Below, one piece after another: positions 46,662 to 55,446 of a stretch of 64,000 bases of DNA. The notes beneath the pieces were generated by a model that saw only the letters and a program-made list of their open reading frames with translations, was not told the DNA's origin and searched no databases. The position numbers and the translations under genes are program-made. Origin of the DNA: Pirellulales bacterium (GTDB lineage Bacteria > Planctomycetota > Planctomycetia > Pirellulales > JACPPG01); the NCBI GenBank assembly GCA_036499395.1, contig DASYDW010000134.1, positions 1 through 64,000 of the forward strand, written 5' to 3'. Positions within the stretch are counted from its first letter, which is position 1. Every line of letters begins with the position of its first letter.

Positions 46662-46939
46662 GGCTAAACCCTCCTCAGTTCGATGAACAAGGATTGTCGC
46701 ACACCGTTTTTCCCGTTGGCGCGTCCCATTGGCTGCGGAACCGCGGCCATCTCACCTAAAGAACCGTAGCTTGCGGGTCAGTGTAACCAGCGACGCAATT
46801 GATACCAAAGCGGAAACGCAGGCTTGTTACCACGGCAGCACACGACCAGAATGGCGAGCCGACGGCTGCCGAGGCCATTTTGTGCTTTCGCTGCCGTGGC
46901 ACGGTCGATGCCCGCCCACCAGTACCCACCGATTGTTCC

Positions 46940-48061
46940 ATGCCACCCGCCGAATCCGCTTCCGCGCCTGCCAGAATGTTGTCGGTCGATGCCCTGCGCG
47001 GTTTCGACATGTTCTGGATTATGGGGGCCGATGGGCTGGTCGCAGCGCTCCATGAATTGTCGGACTGGCCGCTGGTGGCTTTTGCCGCCGAGCAGTTGGA
47101 GCACCGCCAGTGGCACGGCTTCACTTTCTATGATTTGATCTTTCCGCTGTTCATCTATGTCGTCGGCGTTTCGATCGTGCTTTCGCTGGGCAAGAAACGT
47201 GACGAGTTGGCGGATCGCGGCGAGCTATACGCGCGCATCGTGCGGCGGGCCCTGGTGCTGTATGTGCTGGGCGTGCTGTTCTACGGCGGGCTGTCGAACA
47301 GTTTGAACGAGATTCGCTGGGTCGGCGTGCTGCAACGCATTGCTGTTTGCTACCTGTGCGGCGCGATAGTGTTTCTCAACCTGCGTCCGCGCGGGCAGGC
47401 CATCCTGTTGACTGGAATACTGCTGGGCTATTGGGCGCTGATGACGCTGGTGCCGGTGCCGGGCTTTGGCTCGGGGGACTTTACACCCGAAGGAAACCTG
47501 GCGGGGCATGTCGACCGGCTGCTGCTGCCCGGGCGCGCCTGGTTCAGAGATCTTGGCTGGGATCCTGAAGGTTTATTGAGCACGATCCCCGCGATCGGCA
47601 GTTGCTTGATAGGGCTCTTGAGCGGCGAGTTGCTGGCCAACGTTCGCGTGCTGCCGCAGAAGAAGGTATGGCTGCTGGTCGCCGCGGCGACCGTGGCGCT
47701 GGCCGTCGGGTTTGCCTGGGGAAACTGGTTTCCGATCAACAAGAAGATGTGGACGTCGTCGTACACCCTGGTGGCCGGTGGGTATAGCTGTTTGCTGTTG
47801 GCGCTGTTTTATCAAACGATCGACATTTGGCAGTGGCGCCGCTGGTGCTTTCCGTTTGTGGTGATCGGGTCGAACGCGATATTCATCTATATCGCAGCCG
47901 AGATTGTTCCCTTTGACCAGATCGCGCAGCGTTTCGTCGGCGGGGAAATCGCCGCCCGGCTAGGGAATTGGGCGGGCGTCGTGGCGATCGTCGTCCAACT
48001 GGCGCTGGAGTTCGCCATTCTGTGGTGGATGTACACGAAGCGAATTTTCATCCGCATCTGA
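46940..48061 (+). CDS. HGSNAT-like membrane acyltransferase (DUF1624/DUF5009)
   Basis: 373 aa. Begins M-P-P-A-E-S-A-S-A, then L-S-V-D-A-L-R-G-F-D-M-F-W-I, the start signature of the heparan-alpha-glucosaminide N-acetyltransferase-like family. F-Y-D-L-I-F-P-L-F-I-Y-V-V-G follows. About ten hydrophobic helices are visible, with G-V-L-Q-R-I-A-V-C-Y near residue 130. Members move acetyl groups from cytoplasmic acetyl-CoA across the membrane to sugars. A longer frame begins at 46799 but without family similarity. ATG 46940 has no clear ribosome site; the next ATG (46976) is possible. Confidence 0.85.
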   Translation: MPPAESASAPARMLSVDALRGFDMFWIMGADGLVAALHELSDWPLVAFAAEQLEHRQWHGFTFYDLIFPLFIYVVGVSIVLSLGKKRDELADRGELYARIVRRALVLYVLGVLFYGGLSNSLNEIRWVGVLQRIAVCYLCGAIVFLNLRPRGQAILLTGILLGYWALMTLVPVPGFGSGDFTPEGNLAGHVDRLLLPGRAWFRDLGWDPEGLLSTIPAIGSCLIGLLSGELLANVRVLPQKKVWLLVAAATVALAVGFAWGNWFPINKKMWTSSYTLVAGGYSCLLLALFYQTIDIWQWRRWCFPFVVIGSNAIFIYIAAEIVPFDQIAQRFVGGEIAARLGNWAGVVAIVVQLALEFAILWWMYTKRIFIRI

Positions 48062-48088
48062 TGCGTTGTGCGTGTCGCAAACGTAGAG

Positions 48089-49171
48089 CTACTTGTCTCG
48101 CTCGTCGGTTTCGAAGCCGGCCAGCGACGCCGGCATTTTCGGTAACTGCAGCGAGCGACCGTCTGGCGTGGGGAATGAAACGAAGCTGCGTCGCGACACC
48201 CATTGCGGATGGCGGCAAACTTCGCTGAATGTGAGCACCGCTTCGCAACAGGCATCGACCTCGGCGAACATTGCCTCGCATTGGGCTCGGGTTCTGGTGG
48301 CAAAGGCATCGGCCAGTCGGACCACGGTGCCGTCGGCCTCGGGGCCGCCGTGAAAGGGGGCGTTCGCCAATTCCGGCATGCCCAGCCGAGTGACCAAGGC
48401 CAGCCAGAACTTCGGCTCGAGCGCGCCGATCGTGACGTATTGATCGTCGCTGGTGCGGAAGATCCGATAACAGGGCGCCCCGCCGCTGAGCAACTCTCCG
48501 TCGCGGCGTGGATCCTTCTCCTCCGCGCCGGCCGCGGCGTACAGAGTCGACATCAGCGGCAACAACTGCTCGGACATGCTGACGTCGATGTGTCGGCCAC
48601 GGCCCGTTTTCTCCCGCTCCAGTAGCGCCGCCAGCACGAGCATCGCCGCCGCGTAGGATCCGGCGGCGGTATCGGCAACTTGTAGCGGTGGGTTGGCGGG
48701 ACTGGTTGCATCGCCCCCGGCGATCGACAGCACGCCTGCCAGGGCCTGGTAATTCAGATCGTGTCCGGCCCGCTGCGCGTAGGGACCATTCTGACCGTAG
48801 CCCGAAATGCTGCACAGTACGAGCCGGGCGTTGATCGCGCGCAACCGCTCGTAACCGATTTCGAGTTTATCGATGACTCCCGGCCGAAAACCTTCCAGTA
48901 CCACGTCGGCGTCGCGCGCGAGTTCCATGAACCGCTGCCGGTCGGCGTCTTCCTTGAGATTTAACGACATGGTTTCCTTACCGCGATTTATTGCCGCGTA
49001 GGTCGCAGAGACCGGACCGACCATTGGCGGCCATAACGCCATGTAATCGCCGGGGCTAGGGGGCTCGACCTTTGTGACGCGGGCGCCCATGTCGCGCAGG
49101 ATTTGCGTGGCCAGCGGACCCGGCAATAACAGCGAAAGATCAAGAATGTGGATGCCCGATAGTGGCGGCAT
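48089..49171 (-). CDS. CaiB/BaiF family CoA transferase, alpha-methylacyl-CoA racemase type
   Basis: 360 aa. N terminus L-D-L-S-L-L-L-P-G-P-L-A-T-Q-I-L; A-G-H-D-L-N-Y (His 137) and V-A-D-T-A-A-G (Asp 167) are the racemase acid/base pair known from AMACR, which favours racemase over formyl/carnitine-CoA transferase. Substrate likely a 2-methyl-branched acyl-CoA. GAGGGA before ATG 49171. Acyl-CoA dehydrogenase and other acid-using genes lie downstream on the map, but not in one operon. Confidence 0.88.
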   Translation of the reverse strand: MPPLSGIHILDLSLLLPGPLATQILRDMGARVTKVEPPSPGDYMALWPPMVGPVSATYAAINRGKETMSLNLKEDADRQRFMELARDADVVLEGFRPGVIDKLEIGYERLRAINARLVLCSISGYGQNGPYAQRAGHDLNYQALAGVLSIAGGDATSPANPPLQVADTAAGSYAAAMLVLAALLEREKTGRGRHIDVSMSEQLLPLMSTLYAAAGAEEKDPRRDGELLSGGAPCYRIFRTSDDQYVTIGALEPKFWLALVTRLGMPELANAPFHGGPEADGTVVRLADAFATRTRAQCEAMFAEVDACCEAVLTFSEVCRHPQWVSRRSFVSFPTPDGRSLQLPKMPASLAGFETDERDK

Positions 49172-49402
49172 CGGTTAGTCCCTCTGGGCGTGTGATTGGG
49201 AACGTTTTGGCCAGTTGACGTGCGCGATTCCGGTCGAGCCTTCGCCAACCGGAAAAATGGGCAGCTCTCGTGGCTAACAGTACCATCCGCGCCGGCTTCG
49301 AGCCATGCGCGGCGCACCACTGCGTTACGCGGTTGATCGCCGGCAGCAGGTCCGCGCGGTAAAATGCCTGTCTGGCACATGGGACAACTTTGAACGGACC
49401 TT

Positions 49403-49621
49403 ATGCAACAAATCAAAATTTTCAAGGGCATCGAAAACGCGCTCTCGACGTTGGAAGCCGACGTCAATGCCTGGCTAGCCGAGTCAGGTGCCGAAGTACT
49501 GCACATCTTTGGCAACATCGCGCCCCAGAGCGGGCCCTCGGTCGTGAAGTCCGATAGCCGGGCGCACCCGGATTATCCTCCGTCGGACGTGTTGCTGGTC
49601 GTACATTATCGCAAGCCGTAG
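49403..49621 (+). CDS. Small protein of unknown function
   Basis: 72 aa, starting M-Q-Q-I-K-I-F-K-G-I-E. Predicted as one helix (A-L-S-T-L-E-A-D-V-N-A-W-L) followed by strands (E-V-L-H-I-F-G-N-I; D-V-L-L-V-V-H-Y-R). The compact alpha/beta pattern and regular hydrophobic spacing argue for a real, folded protein. A short weak ribosome site (GGACC) precedes ATG 49403. No family name is known to me. It starts about 230 bases beyond the CaiB-type gene, divergent from it. Confidence 0.65.
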   Translation: MQQIKIFKGIENALSTLEADVNAWLAESGAEVLHIFGNIAPQSGPSVVKSDSRAHPDYPPSDVLLVVHYRKP

Positions 49622-49752
49622 CGGGCACGAGATGCTGCGCGACGTGCGATTGCTTGACGAAGCGCGCGAACTTTCGCTGGCGGATCGCTGTCTGTGCGGG
49701 GCAGGCCGGCATAAGGTTTCATGCGGCTGCAATGCACGAGCGAGGGTGACGC

Positions 49753-50535
49753 GTGGCAATTCCTGTCTTTCAAGTCGATGCCTTTACCGAGCAGGTATTC
49801 GGTGGCAATCCCGCGGCGGTTTGCCCGCTCGAAACGTGGCTGCCGGACGATACGCTGCAAGCGATCGCCGCCGAGCACAATCTGTCGGAGACCGCCTACC
49901 TGCGCCGCGCCCAACCGGGCGTGTACGACCTGCGCTGGTTCACGCCCGCGGTCGAAGTCGACTTGTGTGGTCATGCGACACTGGCGTCGGCCCGCGTGGT
50001 CTTTGATCACCTGGAGCCGTGGCTCGACGAAGTGGCGTTCGAGACGCGCAGCGGTCGTCTGTTGGTGAAACGGGCTGGCGAGAAGCTGGCGATGGATTTC
50101 CCCGCGCGGCGGCCTGTTGCTTGCGCGCCGCCCGCGGGGCTCATCGAGGGATTGGGTCGGCAGCCGCAGATGGTGCTGAAATCGCGCGATTTCTTGGCCG
50201 TCTTCGCCGACGAAGACGAGGTGCGCGCGCTCGTGCCGAATATGGCATTGCTTAAGACAGTGCCCAGCTTGGGCGTGATCGTTACGGCGCCGGGCAAGAA
50301 TATCGATTTCGTGTCGCGGTTTTTCGCGCCGCAGGCCGGCATCGACGAAGACCCGGTGACCGGGTCGGCCCATTCGACGCTCGTTCCCTATTGGGCCGAA
50401 CGGTTGGGCAAAACGGAATTGCACGCCTTGCAAGTCTCGCGGCGCGGCGGCGAACTATGGTGCAAAGACCTCGGCGAGCGCGTGGAAATCGCCGGGCAGG
50501 CCGTGCTCTACTCGCGCGGAACGATCCTGCTCTAA
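49753..50535 (+). CDS. PhzF family isomerase
   Basis: 260 aa; family length about 260-280. N-L-S-E-T-A-Y-L near residue 43 holds the catalytic Glu (46), and D-E-D-P-V-T-G-S-A-H near 196 the conserved Asp. The N terminus reads V-F-Q-V-D-A-F-T, as in PhzF. The fold resembles diaminopimelate epimerase; members isomerise or hydrate small carboxylates. The start is GTG 49753 with GAGGGTG before it. About 130 bases after the small gene at 49403; substrate not known. Confidence 0.9.
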   Translation: MAIPVFQVDAFTEQVFGGNPAAVCPLETWLPDDTLQAIAAEHNLSETAYLRRAQPGVYDLRWFTPAVEVDLCGHATLASARVVFDHLEPWLDEVAFETRSGRLLVKRAGEKLAMDFPARRPVACAPPAGLIEGLGRQPQMVLKSRDFLAVFADEDEVRALVPNMALLKTVPSLGVIVTAPGKNIDFVSRFFAPQAGIDEDPVTGSAHSTLVPYWAERLGKTELHALQVSRRGGELWCKDLGERVEIAGQAVLYSRGTILL

Positions 50536-50643
50536 CGCGCGCACGACTTGGTTTGCGGCCGACTAGGCGGTGTCGTGCGACGTTCGTAAAATGCTCGCTG
50601 TGAACATTTCTCGAAAACGAATGCCCTGGCGTGCCGGACTCTA

Positions 50644-51099
50644 ATGGCGAATCCCAAAGCTGTGTTCGGTGGTGAAGAGCACTTTCAGGCCACGCCCGAG
50701 CGGCTGTATGCCCAGCTCACTGATCTGGACGGCATGACGAAGATTCTGCCCGACATCGTGTCGGCCGAGCGGGTGGACGATCATTCATTGCGGGCCGTAG
50801 TGCGGCCGGGCTTTTCGTTTTTGCGCGGCACGATGCGACTGCTCATTTCGCTGGCCGACCGGCAGCCGCCGACGTCGGCCACGATGAACGTCGCGGCCGA
50901 AGGGATCGGGGTTTCGATGCGTGTCGCTTCGACCTTGAACATCGCGCCGGACGGCGCCGGGTCGAAGCTCACTTGGGAAGCTCGCATCGAAGAATTGAAA
51001 GGTTTGGCCGCGGCCCTTAGTCCCGGGCTGATCAAGGCTGCCGCGGATCAGGTGATCCGTCACGCCTGGACTCAAGTCCGAACAGAACTCGGCGAATAG
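50644..51099 (+). CDS. SRPBCC (CoxG-like) protein
   Basis: 151 aa. Residues 1-145 fit the helix-grip SRPBCC fold in a CoxG-like version: F-x-A-T-P-E-R-L-Y-A-Q-L-T-D (about 14-27), then alternating strands and a C-terminal helix I-K-A-A-A-D-Q-V-I-R. Such proteins bind hydrophobic ligands or take part in carbon monoxide dehydrogenase assembly; no CO dehydrogenase is here. It follows phzF in the same direction after 108 bases. Confidence 0.78.
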   Translation: MANPKAVFGGEEHFQATPERLYAQLTDLDGMTKILPDIVSAERVDDHSLRAVVRPGFSFLRGTMRLLISLADRQPPTSATMNVAAEGIGVSMRVASTLNIAPDGAGSKLTWEARIEELKGLAAALSPGLIKAAADQVIRHAWTQVRTELGE

Positions 51100-51144
51100 C
51101 GGCGCGCTGGCTGGCGATTGCGTACGCTTGCGGCCTAAAGGGTA

Positions 51145-52326
51145 TTAGCCGAAGGCGGCGAAATCTTTTCCTAATAGTGCCGACGCGATCTTCAACTTCA
51201 TGATCTCGTCGGTCCCTTCGTAGATGCGGCAAACGCGGACGTCCTGCAAATGACGTCCGACGCGATACAGTTCGGACCAGCCGCGACCGCCAAAGATTTG
51301 CACGGCCCGATCGGCCGCCTCCCAGGCAGCGTTGGTGGCGAAGAATTTCGCCTCGGCCACCAGGAAGTCAGCCTTCAATGCCAAGGCCGCGTCACTGTAA
51401 TCCGCATCGCTCGCGGCTTTTGCCAGGGCGGCACGCTCGACCAATGCGTCACTGGCGGCGCGGGCCATTTCGATCTGGGCGATGTGTTCCTGTATCAGTT
51501 GATGCTTACCGATTGGCTTGCCATGTTGCACGCGCGTCCGCGCGTACTCCAGCGCCTCGGTAAGGCAGTCTTCGATGACCCCCAGGCAACCGGCCGCCAC
51601 GCTTAACCGGCCCGAGACCAGTGTCCCCATTGCGATGCGGAAGCCGTTTCCCTCTTCGCCCAATAGATTCTCGGCCGGCACCGGATGATCGGTCATCTGA
51701 AACATGCCGGTGTTGGCCGTGAACATGCCAGGCTTGGCATGCAGGTCCTCGGCCTCGAACGTGGCGCCTGCTGTGTCGACGACAAACGCGCTCATGCGGC
51801 GCTCTTTGCCGGTTTTCCCTTCCGGATAACCAAAGGCCACGACGGCGTTGGCGATACCACCGTTCGAGATCAGGTACTTCACGCCGTTGAGCAGGTATCG
51901 ATTTCCGTCGCGGCGATAGGTCGTGGTCATTTCCAGCGGATTGCTGCCGGCGTCAGGCTCAGTTAGGCCGAAAGCCAGGATCATGTCGCCACGCGACGAC
52001 GGAGCCAGATAACGGCGGTGCTGATCAACGTTGCCGTATCGCAGGATCGGATACTGGCCGATCGAGGTCTGTCCGGAGAAGAACGTGCGAACGCCGGTCC
52101 CCTCGCGCCCGATTCTCGCCAAGGCCCGGGCGTAGGTCAGCGAATCGGCGCCGCGCCCTCCGTATTCGACCGGGATCGGCATGCCTAGCAGCTTGTATTT
52201 TTTCGCCAACTCGATCGTTTGATCATTGAAACGATGTTCGACGTAGCACAGCTCCTCGCTGGGACGCAGCTCCTGGCAATAGGCATCGACATCGGCCAGT
52301 AACTGCTTGCTTGCGTCGGCGTTCAT
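51145..52326 (-). CDS. Acyl-CoA dehydrogenase
   Basis: 393 aa, the standard length. FAD-binding and catalytic parts are recognisable: F-G-L-T-E-P-D-A-G-S near residue 117, K-Y-L-I-S-N-G-G-I-A-N-A, then the C-terminal helical bundle with I-F-G-G-R-G-W and I-Y-E-G-T-D-E-I-M-K-L-K (the flavin-near catalytic Glu). It oxidises the alpha-beta bond of an acyl-CoA using ETF. ATG 52326 lacks a clear ribosome site. It follows the deacetylase gene on the same strand. Confidence 0.93.
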   Translation of the reverse strand: MNADASKQLLADVDAYCQELRPSEELCYVEHRFNDQTIELAKKYKLLGMPIPVEYGGRGADSLTYARALARIGREGTGVRTFFSGQTSIGQYPILRYGNVDQHRRYLAPSSRGDMILAFGLTEPDAGSNPLEMTTTYRRDGNRYLLNGVKYLISNGGIANAVVAFGYPEGKTGKERRMSAFVVDTAGATFEAEDLHAKPGMFTANTGMFQMTDHPVPAENLLGEEGNGFRIAMGTLVSGRLSVAAGCLGVIEDCLTEALEYARTRVQHGKPIGKHQLIQEHIAQIEMARAASDALVERAALAKAASDADYSDAALALKADFLVAEAKFFATNAAWEAADRAVQIFGGRGWSELYRVGRHLQDVRVCRIYEGTDEIMKLKIASALLGKDFAAFG

Positions 52327-52450
52327 GACAGGATTTTTCCAGAGGCGAGAGGGGGGCGTTACGAAAAATTCGTGCCACGTTTGTCATTGACGAGCGCAGT
52401 AAAGCGACTGTCGAGAGCCAGTGCGAGACATCGAGACGAGACACGGAACG

Positions 52451-53395
52451 CTATTCGACATGCGCTGATCCCAGCAGCCGTCGCAGGTGGACTTCCACGC
52501 AGCCGGCCAGGATACCGGGGTTATATCCCCCCTCCAAGACACTGACCAGCCGACCGTCGGCGTAACTGTCAGCGACGTTCAGCACGGCATCGGTGAGTGG
52601 TTCGAAGTCTTCGATTTCGAGGCCCAGCGAACCGACGGGGTCTTCGGCATGACTGTCAAAGCCGGCGCTGACCAGCACCAGTTGCGGCTGTATACGCGTG
52701 GCGAAGCGGTCGAGCGAATCGGCGAAGCAGCGTATGTACTCTTTGCGCGACAGGCCGAATTCAATGGGCAGATTCAGGGTACTTCCCAGCGCGTCCCCCG
52801 TGCCGGTTTCATCCTTCCAGCCGGTGCCGGGGTAAAACGGCCAGCGGTGAATCGAGAAGAATCCCACCCGCGGATCTTCCCAGAACATATCCTGGGTTCC
52901 GTTGCCGTGGTGAACGTCCCAATCGACGATCAGGACCCGGTCCAAGCCCAACTCGCGCGTGGCGACCGCCGCCGCTACGGCGATGTTGTTGAACAGGCAA
53001 AAACCCATCGGCGCGTTGACCAGCGCGTGGTGGCCGGGGGGGCGAACGAGGCAGAGGGCGTTCCGATCTTCGCCGGCAACGACGCGTCGCACCGCATCCG
53101 TTGCTGCCCCTGCTGCCAGTCGGGCGACATCATAGCTTTGCGCGCATACGACCGTGTCGCTCTCGATATGCCCGCCGCCGGCCTGGGCGAACGCGGCCAG
53201 CTCGCGCGCGTAATCGAGCGAATGAACCAGACCCAGCGACGCGTCGGTGACCGGCTCCCAAGCCGGGCGCGTCGTGAGGCTGTCCAAACCCGTCCGGGCC
53301 AGATGGGCGACAATCTGTTCAAGCCTTTGGGGGCGTTCAGGATGCGCACCGGTGCGATGGTCGAGAAACCGTGGATCGTAGTAGAGAAGCGTCAT
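52451..53395 (-). CDS. Histone-deacetylase-superfamily amidohydrolase
   Basis: 314 aa. The HDAC/acetylpolyamine amidohydrolase pattern is complete: H-P-E-R-P-Q-R-L near residue 18, P-P-G-H-H-A, V-D-W-D-V-H-H-G-N-G-T-Q (zinc Asp and His), S-A-G-F-D-S-H (zinc Asp) and L-E-G-G-Y-N-P-G. Bacterial members remove acetyl groups from polyamines, acetoin-related proteins or lysines. ATG 53395 has AGG before it; the long frame to 53713 is noise. The next gene on the strand is an acyl-CoA dehydrogenase, 124 bases away. Confidence 0.88.
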   Translation of the reverse strand: MTLLYYDPRFLDHRTGAHPERPQRLEQIVAHLARTGLDSLTTRPAWEPVTDASLGLVHSLDYARELAAFAQAGGGHIESDTVVCAQSYDVARLAAGAATDAVRRVVAGEDRNALCLVRPPGHHALVNAPMGFCLFNNIAVAAAVATRELGLDRVLIVDWDVHHGNGTQDMFWEDPRVGFFSIHRWPFYPGTGWKDETGTGDALGSTLNLPIEFGLSRKEYIRCFADSLDRFATRIQPQLVLVSAGFDSHAEDPVGSLGLEIEDFEPLTDAVLNVADSYADGRLVSVLEGGYNPGILAGCVEVHLRRLLGSAHVE

Positions 53396-53859
53396 GCGAT
53401 CCTCGACCGAATCTTGGGGCCGTGTTGGCTGTTCGGGGCGCCGAATTGCTTGCTGCCAAGGTAACTTTAGGGGAGCCGCGAGTCGGCTGTCAAACATGCT
53501 TTGATCGCCGGCGGGCCCCTGCTTCACCCCAATCTTGGGAGGGCTGGCAAAAAGCACGTAAACTGCTGGCGTATCAAGGAGAAACGACTTGACGTCGCGC
53601 GCATTTCGGTGGTAGCCTGAAGTTGTTGTTGAGGGGGACGAAAGTCGGCGCCATGCGTGGCCGGGGGGGCCCGGTTTGTCGACGGTCGAAGAGGACCCTA
53701 TGCAACAGTTCAAGAACCATCGCGCACGAGCTCATTCGAGCGACTCATTTCAGCAATTCTGCTCGTGCCGTTGAAACACTGCAGCAAAAAGTAGCGAGCG
53801 GTTTTGCGCGTCGCCGTGGACGTTGTCGCGCCCGCTACGGCGGATTACGATCTTTCAAG
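53396..53859. other. Intergenic region with candidate promoter and micro-ORF
   Basis: 464 bases. It contains the candidate promoter at 53589-53618 and a 24-codon frame (53700-53774, M-Q-Q-F-K-N-H-R-A-R-A-H...) with GAGGA before its ATG. The micro-ORF could be a leader peptide of the next gene but has no other support. Confidence 0.4.
53589..53618 (+). promoter_or_regulatory. Candidate promoter for the exported-protein pair
   Basis: TTGACG (53589-53594), 18-base spacer, TAGCCT (53613-53618). The -35 box matches 5 of 6, the -10 box 4 of 6. It lies about 240 bases before the ATG at 53860. Confidence 0.3.
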
Positions 53860-55353
53860 ATGCTAGCAATTTCTCGTCACTACCGGCTGGTGTGCGTTCC
53901 CCTGGCTGTGCTCAGCCTGCTGGGAGCCGGTCGCGCTGCGCCCGTTGCGGCGAAAGCGCCCGCACCGAAGAAGGCCGTGACGGGCGGGAAGAATCCCAAC
54001 TACGAAGAGATCAAGGCCGAACCCGACCCCAAGGAATGGAAGCTCAAAAAGACGGCGCTGATGGCCGAAGGGAGATTCCCCGAAGGAGCCGCGGGAGAAG
54101 AAGACAAGAAGATGTTCGACAACCACTACAAGCTGGTTGTCGCCGAGATGACGCAGTGGCAATATCGGGCCATGTTGCACACGAAATGGCGTGATCTGAA
54201 GAACGACATGAAGGGGTTCTGGCGCGCCCCGGATAAGACGCTGCACACTAAGCTCGTCGGCGACATGGCGAAGCTGTTGCCCATAGTGTTCGAGGCCAGC
54301 AAGGGGCAGAAGTATTCGCCATTTGCCCGGTACACAGCTCTGCTGACCTATGGCGAATTGAACTCGGATGAAGGGGCCGACGCTGGCGGTGCCGGGGTCG
54401 TTCCTTATGCCGAAGCTCTTCCCCGTTTGATCGCGGTGCTGAAGAACAAAGACAACAAGTACCCGGCCTATTTGCAGTGGGCGGCGTTTGCCGGCATGAC
54501 CCGGCACATCGTTTGTACGAAGAACTCGATCACGCCCGAAAATCGCAAGGAGTTGGTGCAGATTCTCGCGGCCTGGCTGAAAAATCCCCCAGCCGACGGG
54601 ATCACGCCCGAGGTGCAAAGTTTCACGCGCCGTCGCGCGTCGGACCTGTTGCGCCTGCTGGCTGGTCGCTGGCCCGAGGCGAACAACGTGGACGTCGTCA
54701 CGGCGCTGAACCAATTCGCCGCCGACGAAGACGCCCCGCTGGACGATCGCTGCGAGGCGATTCGTACACTGGGTTCGCTCGACAAGAAGAGCTTTCCGGA
54801 AAAGAACATTCCCGCCGTGGCACGCACGATCGCGCTGTTGACGGCGGAAGTCGGGCGTTTGACGCCGGCCCCGCAGCCGATCGCGGCTCCCGCGGTTGAA
54901 GAAGGGGCCGAAGAACCTGCAGCCGATGGGGCCGCGCCCCCGGCCGATGCCCCGGCTGTCGCCGAAAAAGCCCCGCCAGCCGCCGTGGCTGCCGCGGACC
55001 CGGCAGTTCCTGCCGAAGAAGCCTCGGTCGGCAAATCGCAAAACGTTCTGCCCCCCGACCTGCAGGCGTACTTTTTAACCTGCCTGCGCAGCGGTGTACT
55101 CGGTCCCCCCGACGTGCAGTCGCGCGGCCTGGGGAGTGCCGCGACCGCCGATAACAAGCAACTGCTCATGGATGTCGTCGGCAAGATCGACGAGATGATC
55201 GCCGTCGTGAAACGAAAGAAACGCGAAGACAAGCTCAGCGAAGACGAGATTCGCAAACTGCAAGACTTGGCCACGGGCGTGGAAACCATCATCGGTCATA
55301 AACCGGCCGACGCCGATGGAGCGACCGAACAAGCCAGGGCCACAAAGCGATAG
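53860..55353 (+). CDS. Secreted protein of unknown function with Ala/Pro-rich insert
   Basis: 497 aa from ATG 53860. Signal peptide ends near A-G-R-A-A (about residue 24). The middle is mostly helical (K-W-R-D-L-K-N-D-M-K-G-F-W and further helices). Residues about 335-390 are an Ala/Pro-rich low-complexity insert. Helical tail with K-K-R-K-K-style charge near residue 455. No domain recognised; the helical body could include HEAT-like units. Start chosen by signal peptide; ribosome site weak, and the frame is open to 53623. A terminator follows. Confidence 0.7.
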   Translation: MLAISRHYRLVCVPLAVLSLLGAGRAAPVAAKAPAPKKAVTGGKNPNYEEIKAEPDPKEWKLKKTALMAEGRFPEGAAGEEDKKMFDNHYKLVVAEMTQWQYRAMLHTKWRDLKNDMKGFWRAPDKTLHTKLVGDMAKLLPIVFEASKGQKYSPFARYTALLTYGELNSDEGADAGGAGVVPYAEALPRLIAVLKNKDNKYPAYLQWAAFAGMTRHIVCTKNSITPENRKELVQILAAWLKNPPADGITPEVQSFTRRRASDLLRLLAGRWPEANNVDVVTALNQFAADEDAPLDDRCEAIRTLGSLDKKSFPEKNIPAVARTIALLTAEVGRLTPAPQPIAAPAVEEGAEEPAADGAAPPADAPAVAEKAPPAAVAAADPAVPAEEASVGKSQNVLPPDLQAYFLTCLRSGVLGPPDVQSRGLGSAATADNKQLLMDVVGKIDEMIAVVKRKKREDKLSEDEIRKLQDLATGVETIIGHKPADADGATEQARATKR

Positions 55354-55363
55354 CGTAAATGTT

Positions 55364-55402
55364 GGGATGTGCGTGCATGAGGCACGAGCGAGCATCCCTT
55401 TT
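55364..55402 (+). terminator. Candidate terminator after the secreted helical protein gene
   Basis: GGGATG (55364-55369) pairs with CATCCC (55393-55398); inside it CGTGC (55372-55376) pairs with GCACG (55382-55386). TTTT follows at 55399-55402. It lies 10 bases after the stop. Confidence 0.6.
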
Positions 55403-55446
55403 GAGGAAATGGATTTCCTGACTTCGGGCAAAAGGATTTGCCAGTA

